From positions 1,178,001-1,242,000 of the forward strand of contig NZ_CP041743.1 in the NCBI RefSeq assembly GCF_007556815.1: a DNA stretch of 64,000 nucleotides, given 5' to 3'. Below are positions 35,583 through 45,328 of this stretch, piece after piece. A program made the translations under genes and the position numbers. How positions within the stretch are numbered: position 1 is the first letter of the stretch; the number at the start of each line of letters is the position of its first letter. The notes under the pieces are model-generated. The model saw only the letters and a program-made list of their open reading frames with translations. It searched no databases and was not told where the DNA came from. Source of the stretch: Paraburkholderia megapolitana (GTDB taxonomy: Bacteria > Pseudomonadota > Gammaproteobacteria > Burkholderiales > Burkholderiaceae).

Positions 35583-38500
35583 ATGAATAAAACATATAGA
35601 TCTATCTGGAATGAAGCTCTGGGTGCCTGGGTTGCGGCTTCCGAGCTTGCGTCTGCGCGCGGCAAACCGAGTAAATCGGCGGTAGCGAAGGCGATTGCGG
35701 CACTGGTTGTCGCGGGCGCGGGGGTTCATGGCAACGTCGCGCATGCGCAGTACACGGGGGGCAGCGGTGGTTCGGCGACGGGTTCGCAGTCGATCGCGAT
35801 CGCCGGCGGCACCTCAGGCTCGACGACGGCGTCTGGTACCACCTCGATTGCCATCGGTGCCAACGCGACGGCGAGCGGCAACTATTCGCAGGCTTTCGGA
35901 CAGAACAGCACGGCCAACTCGCCCAGCGCGATCGCGATGGGTTCGGGCTCGAAGGCGACCAGCACCGGCGCAACGGCGATCGGCAACGATACGACGGCGT
36001 CGGGCTCGAGCGCGGTTGCGATCGGCGGCGGCAATAACACGGGTACCGGCGGTGCGGCTGCGCTTGGCGCGCAGGGCATCGCTATCGGCCGCTCCTCGAG
36101 CGTGGTGCTGGCGGCGACGAACGGGCTTGCCGTTGGTGTGGGTGCGACGTCGAGTGCGTCGAACGCGGTTGCGCTGGGCGTTTCGTCCACGGCGAGCGGG
36201 GCTTCTGCAGTTGCGCTCGGTACGTCGACTGCTAGCGGGACGAACTCGCTTGGGTTTGGCACATCGGCGTCGTCATCGGGAGTCGGTTCTATTGCGATAG
36301 GGCAAAACGCCACTGGCTCGGCGCAGCAAGCGATAGCCATTGGCAGCAATTCTACGGCGTCGACGTTGACGGCCACTGCGGTAGGACAAGGGAGTGTAGC
36401 GGGCAACGCCAGCGGCACCGCTCAGCAGGCTTCGGCGTTCGGTACTCTTGCGACGGCCTCGGCGAGCGCTGCGACCGCGTTTGGTTCGAGCGCTACTGCG
36501 AGCGGTGCCAGTTCGGTTGCCATGGGGCCGATTGCGATAGCGTCGGGGAACGCAGCGATTGCCGTGGGCACTTTCTCGACCGCGAGCGGCAGCAGCGCGG
36601 CCGCGCTCGGCGTTGGCGCGACGGCGTCCAACTTCCAGGCTATGGCGGTTGGCGTTAACGCGAATGCCGCTGGGACGAATTCGCTGGCGTTGGGTACCTC
36701 GGCTACTGCGGCCTACACGAACAGCGTGGCGCTTGGGGCCAACAGCGTTACGGGCGCGGCTCCGCCGACAGGCACCGGTTACCTGACGGGACAGGCAGCG
36801 CCGCTGTCGGAAGTGTCGGTGGGCAGCTCGACGGCGTTGCGCCGGATTACCAATGTGGCTGATGGCTCCGCACCGCAGGATGCCGTGACCGTGTCGCAGT
36901 TGAGCACCGGCATGAGCACGACGACGAGCAGCCTTTCGAGCTTGTCGACTTCGGCTTCGACGGGGATCACTTCGTTGTCGACCGGCGTGAATTCGCTGTC
37001 GACCGGTCTCAGCACGACGAACAGCAATCTCACGAGCCTGTCGAGTTCGACGTCGAGCGGCATCACGTCGTTATCGACTGGCCTGAGCACGACCAACAGT
37101 AACGTGACGAGCCTGTCGAGCTCGACGTCGACGGGGCTGAGCACCGCGGTGAGTCGCGACGCGAGCCTGTCTACCGGTCTGAGCACCACCAACAGCAATG
37201 TGACGAGCCTGTCGAGCTCTGCGTCCACGGGCATTAGCTCGTTGTCCACGGGTCTGAGCACGGCCGGCGCCAGCGTGGCGAGTCTGTCGACGGGTATCAG
37301 TTCCTTGTCCACGTCGGCTTCGACGGGCATCACCGGCCTGTCGACTGGTCTGAGCACGACGAACAGCAATGTGACGAGCCTGTCGAGTTCGACGTCCACG
37401 GGCATCGGCTCGCTGTCGACGTCCGCTTCGACTGGCATCGCGTCGTTGTCTACGTCGACCTCGACGGGTATCACCAGCCTGTCGACCGGGCTGAGCACGA
37501 CGAACAGCAATGTAACGAGCCTGTCGAGCTCCGCATCCACGGGCATCAGCTCGCTGTCGACGTCCGCTTCGACCGGCATCGCGTCGTTGTCCACGTCGAC
37601 GTCGACGGGTATCACCAGCCTGTCGACCGGGCTGAGCACGACCAACAGCAATGTGACGAGCCTGTCGAGCTCGACGTCTACGGGCATCGGCTCGCTGTCG
37701 ACGTCCGCCTCGACCGGCATCGCATCGTTGTCCACTTCGACCTCGACGGGCATCACCAGCCTGTCGACCGGGTTGAGTACGACCAACAGCAATGTAACGA
37801 GCCTGTCGAGCTCGACGTCCACGGGCATCGGCTCGCTGTCGACGTCCGCTTCGACCGGCATCGCATCGTTGTCAACGTCGACGTCGACGGGTATCACCAG
37901 CCTGTCGACCGGGTTGAGTACGACCAACAGCAATGTAACGAGCCTGTCGAGCTCGACGTCCACGGGCATCGGCTCGCTGTCGACGTCTGCTTCGACCGGC
38001 ATCGCATCGTTGTCCACGTCGACGTCGACGGGTATCACCAGCCTGTCGACCGGATTGAGCACGACCAACAGCAACGTAACGAGCCTGTCGACCGGGTTGA
38101 GTACGACCAACAGCAATGTAACGAGCCTGTCGAGCTCCACGTCGACGGGTATCGGCTCGCTTTCTACGTCGGCTTCGACGGGCATCACCAGCCTGTCGAC
38201 CGGGTTGAGTACGACTAACAGCAATGTAACGAGCCTGTCGAGCTCGACATCCACTGGCATCGGCTCGCTGTCGACGTCGGCTTCGACCGGTATCACCAGC
38301 CTGTCGACTGGTTTGAGTACGACCAATAGCAACGTCAGCAGTCTGTCGACCGGCCTGAGCACGACGAGCAGCGGTATCGTCAGTCTCTCGAGCTCGACTT
38401 CGAGCGGTATCGGCTCGTTGTCGACCGGTCTGAACACGTTGTCCACGTCGACTTCGACGGGCATCACGTCGCTGTCGACGGGCCTGAGCACGACGGGCAG

Positions 38501-41500
38501 CAGCGTGTCGAGCTTGTCCACCGTTGTGTCGGCCACGCGCTCGCACTACTACAGCGTCAACGACAACGGCGTACAGCAGGGCAACTACAACAACAACGGT
38601 GCGACCGGGGTGAACGCGATGGCGTTGGGCCCGAATGCGAGCGCATCGGCGTCCAATGGCGTCGCGATCGGCAACGGCGCGGTGGCCAGCAGCGCGGGCA
38701 GCGTGGCGCTGGGTGCGGGCAGTACCACGAGTGCGACTGCGCCGACGGGTACGGGCTATCTGACCGGACAGGCAGCGCCGCAGTCGGAAGTGTCGGTGGG
38801 TAACTCGACGGCGTTGCGCCGGATTACCAATGTGGCCGATGGCTCCGCGCCGCAGGATGCCGTGACCGTGTCGCAGCTGAGCACCGGCATGAGCACGACG
38901 ACGAGCAGCATTTCGAGCTTGTCGACTTCGGCTTCGACGGGGATCACTTCGCTGTCGACCGGTTTGAGCACGACGAACAGCAATGTAACGAGTCTGTCGA
39001 GTTCGACGTCGAGCGGCATCAGCTCGCTGTCGACGGGTCTCAGTACGACCAATAGCAATGTGACGAGTTTGTCGACTTCGGCATCGACGGGGATCACTTC
39101 GCTGTCGACTGGGCTGAGCACGACAAACAGCAATGTAACGAGCCTGTCGAGCTCGACGTCGAGCGGCATTAGCTCGCTGTCGACTGGACTGAGCACGACG
39201 AATAGCAATGTGACGAGTTTGTCGACTTCAGCTTCGACGGGGATCACTTCGCTGTCGACTGGGCTGAGCACGACAAACAGCAATGTGACGAGCCTGTCGA
39301 GTTCGACGTCGAGCGGTATTAGCTCGCTGTCGACGGGTCTCAGTACGACCAATAGCAACGTGACGAGCCTGTCGAGCTCGACGTCCACCGGCATCAGCTC
39401 GCTGTCAACCGGTGTGAATTCGTTGTCGACGTCCACATCGACCGGCATCTCGTCGCTGTCCACTTCGACTTCGACTGGCATTAACAGCCTGTCGACGGGT
39501 CTGAGCACGACGAACAGCAATGTGACGAGCCTGTCGAGCTCGACGTCCACCGGCATCAGCTCGCTGTCAACCGGTGTGAATTCGTTGTCGACGTCCACAT
39601 CGACCGGCATCTCGTCGCTGTCCACTTCGACTTCGACTGGCATTAACAGCCTGTCGACGGGGTTGAGCACGACTAACAGCAATGTGACGAGCCTGTCGAG
39701 CTCCGCATCCACGGGCATCAGCTCACTGTCGACTGGCGTGAACTCGCTGTCCACGTCGACCTCGACAGGCATCAGTAGCCTGTCGACGGGTCTGAGCACG
39801 ACCAACAGCAACGTAACGAGTCTCTCGAGCTCAACGTCCACGGGTATCAGTTCACTGTCGACCGGCGTGAACTCGCTGTCCACGTCGACGTCGACGGGTA
39901 TCAGCAGCCTGTCGACTGGCCTGAGCACGACTAACAGCAACCTGACGAGCCTGTCGAGCTCGACGTCCACGGGCATCAGTTCGTTGTCGACGGGTGTGAG
40001 CTCGTTGTCCACGTCGACTTCGACGGGTATCAGCAGCCTGTCGACGGGCCTGAGCACGACCAACAGCAACGTGACGAGTCTTTCGAGCTCGACATCGACG
40101 GGCATCAGCTCGTTGTCGACTGGAGTGAGCTCCTTGTCCACGTCGACCTCGACCGGCATCACCAGCCTGTCGACGGGCCTGAGCACGACCAACAGCAACG
40201 TAACGAGCCTGTCGAGCTCGACGTCCACGGGCATCAGTTCGTTGTCGACGGGTGTGAATTCGTTGTCCACGTCCACTTCGACTGGCATCAGCAGTCTGTC
40301 GACTGGTTTGAGCACGACCAACAGCAATGTAACGAGCCTGTCGAGCTCGACGTCCACCGGCATCAGTTCGTTGTCGACTGGCGTGAACTCGCTGTCGACG
40401 TCCACATCGACCGGCATCAGCAGCCTGTCGACCGGCCTGAGCACGACGAACAGCAACGTAACAAGCCTGTCGAGCTCGACGTCCACCGGCATCAGTTCGC
40501 TGTCGACCGGTGTGAACTCGCTGTCCACGTCCACCTCAACCGGCATCAGTAGCCTGTCGACGGGTCTGAGCACGACCAACAGCAATGTGACGAGCCTGTC
40601 GAGTTCCGCGTCAACGGGTATCAGCTCGTTGTCGACCGGCGTGAACTCGCTGTCCACATCGACCTCGACTGGCATCAGCAGTCTGTCGACTGGCCTGAGC
40701 ACGACCAACAGCAACGTAACGAGTCTGTCGAGTTCGACGTCCACGGGCATCAGCTCGTTGTCGACTGGCGTGAGCTCGTTGTCCACGTCGACCTCGACTG
40801 GCATCAGCAGTCTGTCGACTGGCCTGAGCACGACCAACAGCAACGTAACGAGCCTGTCGAGCTCGACGTCGAGCGGCATCAGCTCGCTGTCGACTGGCGT
40901 GAACTCGCTGTCCACATCCACTTCGACCGGCATCACGAGTCTGTCGACTGGCCTGAGCACGACGAACAGCAACGTAACGAGCCTGTCGAGTTCCACGTCC
41001 ACGGGCATCAGCTCGCTGTCGACAGGAGTGAACTCGCTGTCCACGTCGACTTCGACCGGCATCAGCTCACTGTCGACTGGCGTGAACTCGCTGTCCACGT
41101 CCACCTCGACCGGCATCACCAGTTTGTCGACTGGCCTGAGCACGACGAACAGCAACGTAACAAGCCTGTCGAGTTCGACGTCTACGGGCATCAGCTCGCT
41201 GTCGACCGGTGTGAATTCGCTGTCCACGTCTACATCGACTGGCATCACCAGCCTGTCGACTGGCCTGAGCACGACGAACAGCAACGTAACAAGCCTGTCG
41301 AGTTCGACGTCTACGGGCATCAGCTCGCTGTCGACCGGTGTGAATTCGCTGTCCACGTCTACATCGACTGGCATCACCAGCCTGTCGACCGGCCTGAGCA
41401 CGACGAACAGCAACGTAACAAGCCTGTCGAGCTCGACGTCCACGGGCATCAACTCGCTATCGACGGGCTTGAGCACGACCAATAGCAATGTGACGAGTTT

Positions 41501-44060
41501 GTCGACTTCAGCTTCGACGGGGATCACTTCGCTGTCGACTGGCCTGAGCACAACCAACAGCAACGTAACAAGCCTGTCGAGCTCGACGTCCACCGGCATC
41601 AGCTCACTGTCGACCGGCGTGAACTCGCTGTCCACGTCGACCTCGACCGGCATCACGAGCCTGTCAACCGGCCTAAGCACGACCAACAGCAACGTAACGA
41701 GCCTGTCGAGCTCGACGTCGAGCGGCATCAGCTCGCTGTCGACTGGCGTGAACTCGCTGTCCACATCGACCTCAACCGGCATCACGAGCCTGTCGACCGG
41801 CCTGAGCACGACGAACAGCAACGTAACAAGCCTGTCGAGCTCGACGTCCACCGGTATCAGCTCACTGTCGACCGGCGTGAACTCGCTGTCCACGTCGACC
41901 TCGACCGGCATCACGAGCCTGTCAACCGGCCTGAGCACGACCAACAGCAACGTAACAAGCCTGTCGAGCTCAACGTCGAGCGGCATCAGCTCGCTGTCGA
42001 CCGGCGTGAACTCGCTGTCCACGTCGACCTCGACTGGAATCACCAGCCTGTCGACTGGCCTGAGCACGACCAACAGCAACGTAACGAGCCTGTCGAGCTC
42101 GACATCCAGCGGCATCAGCTCGTTGTCGACCGGTGTGAGCTCGCTGTCCACATCGACCTCAACCGGCATCACCAGCCTGTCGACCGGCCTGAGCACAACG
42201 AACAGCAACGTAACGAGCCTGTCGAGTTCAACATCCACAGGTATCAGCTCGCTGTCGACCGGCCTGAGCACAACCAACAGCAACGTAACGAGCCTGTCGA
42301 GCTCGACGTCGAGCGGCATCAGCTCACTGTCGACCGGCGTGAACTCGCTGTCCACATCGACCTCGACCGGCATCACCAGCCTGTCGACCGGCCTGAGCAC
42401 AACCAACAGCAACGTAACAAGCCTATCGAGCTCGACATCGAGCAGCATCGGCTCGCTGTCGACTGGCGTGAACTCGTTGTCCACGTCGACTTCGACCGGC
42501 TTCACGTCGCTGTCGACTGGCTTAAGCTCGACCAACAGCAACCTGTCGAGTCTGTCCACCACGACATCGACGGGCCTCACATCGCTGTCGACCGGTTTGA
42601 GCACGACCAACAGCAACGTGTCCAGCCTCTCGACCGGTCTCTCGAGCCTGTCGACTACCCTGAGCACCTCCGGTAGCGGCATCTCGAGCCTGTCCACGGT
42701 TGTTTCGGCGACGCGTACGCACTACTACAGCGTCAACGACGGCGGCACAGCGACGGGCAACTACAACAACGACGGCGCAACCGGCCTCAACGCGCTGGCA
42801 GCTGGCACGAACGCGCTCGCGTCGGGTACCAGCAGCGCGGCGGTGGGCAACGGCGCGACCGCCTCGGGCAGCGGCTCGGTAGCGCTCGGCAACGGTGCGA
42901 CAGCGTCGATTGCCAACTCGGTCGCCCTTGGCTCGGGTTCAATCACGGCCGGCGCGGTAGCAACAGCAACTGCAACGATCGGCTCGCTGCAACTCGGACC
43001 GTTCGCCGGTACGTCACCGGTGGGCGTGGTGAGCGTCGGCTCGCCGGGCTTCGAACGGCAGATCACCAACGTCGCAGCAGGCCAGGTCACGGCAAGCAGC
43101 ACCGACGCGATCAACGGCAGCCAGCTGTTCACCGTAGCCAGCCAGCTCAGCGCATCGCTCGGTCAGATCTCGTCGCTGTCGACGGGCCTCTCCACGACCA
43201 ACAGCAACCTGAACAGCCTGTCGACTTCGACCGGTAGCCTGAGTACCTCGCTGTCCACAGGTCTCTCCACGACGATCTCGACGATCGGCGCAGGCGGGTC
43301 GAGCGGTAACGGCAGCGGTACGGGCACGAGGACGACGCAAGGCCGCACGTTCGACAACACGTCGACGTCGACGGTGAACGCAGCGACTTGCGGTTCGGCC
43401 AACGGCGCCGATACGACGGCAGTCGGCACCTGTGCGCAGGCCGGCACGGTGGCCGGGGTGAACGGAGCGACCGTTACGACGGTTGCCAACGGCGCCACGG
43501 CGATGGGTTCGCAGTCGCTTGCCCAGGACACGAACACGACGGCGATCGGCTTCCGTGCAACCGCACAGGGTCAAGGTTCGTCGGCGGTGGGCTTCCAGTC
43601 GCAGGCAACCGGCACGCAGTCGACCGCGATCGGTTCGAACGCGGTGGCAAGCGGGGCGAACTCGGTGGCGCTCGGTGCAGGGTCGGTGGCCAGCCAGTCG
43701 AACTCGGTGTCGGTGGGCTCGCCGGGCAACGAACGCACGATCACGAACGTCGCAGCGGGTGTGAATCCGACCGATGCCGTGAATTTGCAACAGTTGCAGA
43801 GCGTGCAGAGCAACGTCAACACGGTCGCGAAATATGCGTATTCGGGTGTTGCGATGGCCGGTGCGCTGGCCGGGTTGCCGCAGGTCGAGCCGGGCAAGAC
43901 CTTCATGCTCGGCGCAGGGTTGGGCAACTACGGCGGCTACACGGCCCTCGCGGTGGGCGGAAGTGCACGGGTCACGCAGAACACGATCGTCAAGTTCGGC
44001 GTGAGCACGGTGAGCGGCGAGCGCATGATGTTCAACGCAGGCGTTGGATACTCGTGGTAA
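35583..44060 (+). CDS. Giant trimeric autotransporter adhesin (YadA-like, type Vc)
   Basis: This 2825-residue protein starts with an extended signal peptide (MNKTYRSIWNEALGAWVAAS, cleavage near AHAQ at residue 55). YadA-type head repeats follow (about 56-410; SxxA(I/V)A pattern), then a neck (TALRRITNVADG) and stalk 1 (about 440-985). A second head with neck spans about 985-1100, stalk 2 about 1100-2377, and further heads about 2377-2520 and 2600-2730. The C-terminal YadA anchor (ANVNTVAKYAYSGVA-like segment to VGYSW) forms the trimeric outer-membrane barrel. Stalks are extremely Ser/Thr/Asn-rich. Family members mediate adhesion, biofilm and serum resistance. A strong ribosome site precedes the ATG. 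Confidence 0.95.
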   Translation: MNKTYRSIWNEALGAWVAASELASARGKPSKSAVAKAIAALVVAGAGVHGNVAHAQYTGGSGGSATGSQSIAIAGGTSGSTTASGTTSIAIGANATASGNYSQAFGQNSTANSPSAIAMGSGSKATSTGATAIGNDTTASGSSAVAIGGGNNTGTGGAAALGAQGIAIGRSSSVVLAATNGLAVGVGATSSASNAVALGVSSTASGASAVALGTSTASGTNSLGFGTSASSSGVGSIAIGQNATGSAQQAIAIGSNSTASTLTATAVGQGSVAGNASGTAQQASAFGTLATASASAATAFGSSATASGASSVAMGPIAIASGNAAIAVGTFSTASGSSAAALGVGATASNFQAMAVGVNANAAGTNSLALGTSATAAYTNSVALGANSVTGAAPPTGTGYLTGQAAPLSEVSVGSSTALRRITNVADGSAPQDAVTVSQLSTGMSTTTSSLSSLSTSASTGITSLSTGVNSLSTGLSTTNSNLTSLSSSTSSGITSLSTGLSTTNSNVTSLSSSTSTGLSTAVSRDASLSTGLSTTNSNVTSLSSSASTGISSLSTGLSTAGASVASLSTGISSLSTSASTGITGLSTGLSTTNSNVTSLSSSTSTGIGSLSTSASTGIASLSTSTSTGITSLSTGLSTTNSNVTSLSSSASTGISSLSTSASTGIASLSTSTSTGITSLSTGLSTTNSNVTSLSSSTSTGIGSLSTSASTGIASLSTSTSTGITSLSTGLSTTNSNVTSLSSSTSTGIGSLSTSASTGIASLSTSTSTGITSLSTGLSTTNSNVTSLSSSTSTGIGSLSTSASTGIASLSTSTSTGITSLSTGLSTTNSNVTSLSTGLSTTNSNVTSLSSSTSTGIGSLSTSASTGITSLSTGLSTTNSNVTSLSSSTSTGIGSLSTSASTGITSLSTGLSTTNSNVSSLSTGLSTTSSGIVSLSSSTSSGIGSLSTGLNTLSTSTSTGITSLSTGLSTTGSSVSSLSTVVSATRSHYYSVNDNGVQQGNYNNNGATGVNAMALGPNASASASNGVAIGNGAVASSAGSVALGAGSTTSATAPTGTGYLTGQAAPQSEVSVGNSTALRRITNVADGSAPQDAVTVSQLSTGMSTTTSSISSLSTSASTGITSLSTGLSTTNSNVTSLSSSTSSGISSLSTGLSTTNSNVTSLSTSASTGITSLSTGLSTTNSNVTSLSSSTSSGISSLSTGLSTTNSNVTSLSTSASTGITSLSTGLSTTNSNVTSLSSSTSSGISSLSTGLSTTNSNVTSLSSSTSTGISSLSTGVNSLSTSTSTGISSLSTSTSTGINSLSTGLSTTNSNVTSLSSSTSTGISSLSTGVNSLSTSTSTGISSLSTSTSTGINSLSTGLSTTNSNVTSLSSSASTGISSLSTGVNSLSTSTSTGISSLSTGLSTTNSNVTSLSSSTSTGISSLSTGVNSLSTSTSTGISSLSTGLSTTNSNLTSLSSSTSTGISSLSTGVSSLSTSTSTGISSLSTGLSTTNSNVTSLSSSTSTGISSLSTGVSSLSTSTSTGITSLSTGLSTTNSNVTSLSSSTSTGISSLSTGVNSLSTSTSTGISSLSTGLSTTNSNVTSLSSSTSTGISSLSTGVNSLSTSTSTGISSLSTGLSTTNSNVTSLSSSTSTGISSLSTGVNSLSTSTSTGISSLSTGLSTTNSNVTSLSSSASTGISSLSTGVNSLSTSTSTGISSLSTGLSTTNSNVTSLSSSTSTGISSLSTGVSSLSTSTSTGISSLSTGLSTTNSNVTSLSSSTSSGISSLSTGVNSLSTSTSTGITSLSTGLSTTNSNVTSLSSSTSTGISSLSTGVNSLSTSTSTGISSLSTGVNSLSTSTSTGITSLSTGLSTTNSNVTSLSSSTSTGISSLSTGVNSLSTSTSTGITSLSTGLSTTNSNVTSLSSSTSTGISSLSTGVNSLSTSTSTGITSLSTGLSTTNSNVTSLSSSTSTGINSLSTGLSTTNSNVTSLSTSASTGITSLSTGLSTTNSNVTSLSSSTSTGISSLSTGVNSLSTSTSTGITSLSTGLSTTNSNVTSLSSSTSSGISSLSTGVNSLSTSTSTGITSLSTGLSTTNSNVTSLSSSTSTGISSLSTGVNSLSTSTSTGITSLSTGLSTTNSNVTSLSSSTSSGISSLSTGVNSLSTSTSTGITSLSTGLSTTNSNVTSLSSSTSSGISSLSTGVSSLSTSTSTGITSLSTGLSTTNSNVTSLSSSTSTGISSLSTGLSTTNSNVTSLSSSTSSGISSLSTGVNSLSTSTSTGITSLSTGLSTTNSNVTSLSSSTSSSIGSLSTGVNSLSTSTSTGFTSLSTGLSSTNSNLSSLSTTTSTGLTSLSTGLSTTNSNVSSLSTGLSSLSTTLSTSGSGISSLSTVVSATRTHYYSVNDGGTATGNYNNDGATGLNALAAGTNALASGTSSAAVGNGATASGSGSVALGNGATASIANSVALGSGSITAGAVATATATIGSLQLGPFAGTSPVGVVSVGSPGFERQITNVAAGQVTASSTDAINGSQLFTVASQLSASLGQISSLSTGLSTTNSNLNSLSTSTGSLSTSLSTGLSTTISTIGAGGSSGNGSGTGTRTTQGRTFDNTSTSTVNAATCGSANGADTTAVGTCAQAGTVAGVNGATVTTVANGATAMGSQSLAQDTNTTAIGFRATAQGQGSSAVGFQSQATGTQSTAIGSNAVASGANSVALGAGSVASQSNSVSVGSPGNERTITNVAAGVNPTDAVNLQQLQSVQSNVNTVAKYAYSGVAMAGALAGLPQVEPGKTFMLGAGLGNYGGYTALAVGGSARVTQNTIVKFGVSTVSGERMMFNAGVGYSW
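37400..38104 (+). repeat. 141-bp coding repeats in adhesin stalk 1 (five units)
   Basis: The phrase GGCATC(G/A)GCTCG recurs at 37400, 37541, 37682, 37823 and 37964, exactly 141 bp apart (47 codons). The unit encodes STGIGSLSTSASTGIASLST then STSTGITSLSTGLSTTNSNV. Units differ mainly at silent positions. The period breaks after 38104. Confidence 0.9.
39713..42480 (+). repeat. 129-bp coding repeats in adhesin stalk 2 (about 20 units)
   Basis: The GGCATCAGCTCG-like phrase recurs at 129-bp spacing: 39713, 39842, 39971, 40100, 40229, 40358, 40487, 40616, 40745, 40874 and 41003, and again from 41186 and 41594 to about 42240. A 54-bp (18-residue) insertion shifts the register after 41003, and one unit is replaced near 41444-41594. 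The unit encodes 43 residues around LSTGLSTTNSNVTSLSSST and STGISSLSTGVNSLSTST. High DNA identity makes the array prone to length change by recombination and hard to assemble from short reads. Confidence 0.9.
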
Positions 44061-44114
44061 GCCCGCAAATGTAGCGTCGGCGCAGCTCTGACGCTATTAT
44101 TGCCGTACCCCCTG

Positions 44115-44143
44115 GCGGACCGCTGTCATTGACAGCGGTCCGC
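44115..44143 (+). terminator. Hairpin after the adhesin gene
   Basis: GCGGACCGCTGTCA (44115-44128) is followed after one base by its exact complement (44130-44143), effectively a 12-bp stem with a small loop. It lies 54 nt after the adhesin stop and 22 nt before the first DUF2827 start. Downstream bases are moderately T-rich. It could terminate or attenuate adhesin transcripts, making the downstream genes sub-stoichiometric. Confidence 0.65.
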
Positions 44144-44165
44144 TCCACTTCTGCTTTACGGCAAC

Positions 44166-45326
44166 ATGCGCATCGGAATCTCCGTTATCAGCCACCAGGG
44201 CCAGAATATCTGGCAGAACGGTCTGGGCCAGAACATCATCTTTCTGGCTCGCCTGTTCCAGCGGTTGCCGTTCGTGCGCGGCGTCACGCTGATCGACGTC
44301 GGCGACCAGGGCGTGATGCCGGAACAGGTCGACACGGCCACGCTCGGTCTGACCGTGATGTCGCAACGCGAGGCCAGCGACCAGGTCGACGTGATCATCG
44401 AAATGGCCGGTGCGCTCGACACCCAGTGGCTCGCCCTGATGCGCGCGCGCGGCAAGAAAGCGGTCTATTACTGCTGCGGCCATCCGTTTGCCGGTCTTGC
44501 GGAACCCGCCGTTTTCGAGAAACCCAGTCACTTTTCGCGGGCCGACCGCTGCGACGAAATCTGGTCGCTGCCCGAGTACCGGCTATTCGCCAGTTTTCAG
44601 CGCACACTACATCGCTGCCCGGTGTTCACGGTGCCTTACCTCTGGCATCCGCAGTTTGTCCGGCAACGCATTGCCGAAGTGGAAACGCAGGGCTATCGCT
44701 TCGGCTGGGAAGCAGCGCGTGCAAAGAGCACAGCAGGTGGCGCGCACAAGGGCTTGAGCGTCGCTATTTTCGAACCGAACATTTCGGTGGCGAAGACTTC
44801 GACGATCTCCATGCTTGCCTGCGACGAAGCGTATCGCGCCGATCGTTCGAGCATTGAAGCGATGCATGTGCTCAATACGCTGCACATGGCCAACCATCCC
44901 ACCATGCTGCACCTCGCCAATTCGCTTGATCTTGTACGTGAGCACAAATCCACGTTCCATGGCCGGCACGACATCGTCGGGTTCATGGTGCAGCACGCGG
45001 ACACGGTCGTTTCGCATCAATGGACGAACGACCAGAACTACAGCTATCTCGACGCACTGAGCGGCGATTACCCGCTCATCCACAATTCCGAATGGCTGAA
45101 GGAATTCGGCGCGGGCTACTACTATCCGGAGTTCGATGCGGTGCAAGGCGGCGCGCAACTGCGGCACGCGTTGGCCCATCACGACGCAGGGCTCGTCGAC
45201 TATCACAGCGCTTCACAGCGCGTATTCGATGCAGTCGATCCATTCGCCGCGCATAACCTGCAGGGTTACGCGGACCGTTTGCTCGATTTGTGCCGCGATA
45301 CGGACTTCGTCGACGGGCGGCATTGA
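44166..45326 (+). CDS. DUF2827 family protein 1 (probable GT-B glycosyltransferase)
   Basis: This 386-residue protein is the first of three tandem paralogues. It shares with them an N-terminal pattern (GISVISHQGQNIWQNGLGQNIIFLARLFQ) and a C-terminal block LDALSGDYPLIHNSEWLKEFGAGYYY. That block resembles the nucleotide-sugar-binding Glu/Gly-rich region of GT-B glycosyltransferases. No signal peptide is present, so it should be cytosolic. I recognise the family as DUF2827 from memory; its biochemistry is not established as far as I know. It lies 105 nt after the Ser/Thr-rich adhesin, which suggests adhesin modification. The ribosome site is weak. Confidence 0.75.
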   Translation: MRIGISVISHQGQNIWQNGLGQNIIFLARLFQRLPFVRGVTLIDVGDQGVMPEQVDTATLGLTVMSQREASDQVDVIIEMAGALDTQWLALMRARGKKAVYYCCGHPFAGLAEPAVFEKPSHFSRADRCDEIWSLPEYRLFASFQRTLHRCPVFTVPYLWHPQFVRQRIAEVETQGYRFGWEAARAKSTAGGAHKGLSVAIFEPNISVAKTSTISMLACDEAYRADRSSIEAMHVLNTLHMANHPTMLHLANSLDLVREHKSTFHGRHDIVGFMVQHADTVVSHQWTNDQNYSYLDALSGDYPLIHNSEWLKEFGAGYYYPEFDAVQGGAQLRHALAHHDAGLVDYHSASQRVFDAVDPFAAHNLQGYADRLLDLCRDTDFVDGRH

Positions 45327-45328
45327 AC

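Noticed and set aside
36779..38536. 585-residue open frame antisense to adhesin stalk 1
   Set aside because: Same repeat artefact as the longer antisense frame; low-complexity translation with no homology-like features.
39713..42480. Regularly spaced repeats resembling a CRISPR array
   Set aside because: The whole 129-bp unit is conserved with no unique spacers, it is in frame inside a YadA-type adhesin, and no cas genes are nearby.
38756..42697. 1313-residue open frame antisense to the adhesin stalk
   Set aside because: It is a by-product of the repetitive Ser/Thr codons on the plus strand: repeated units without stops in one register give a monotonous VDRLVTLLLVVLRPVD-type translation. 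There is no ribosome site and no domain.
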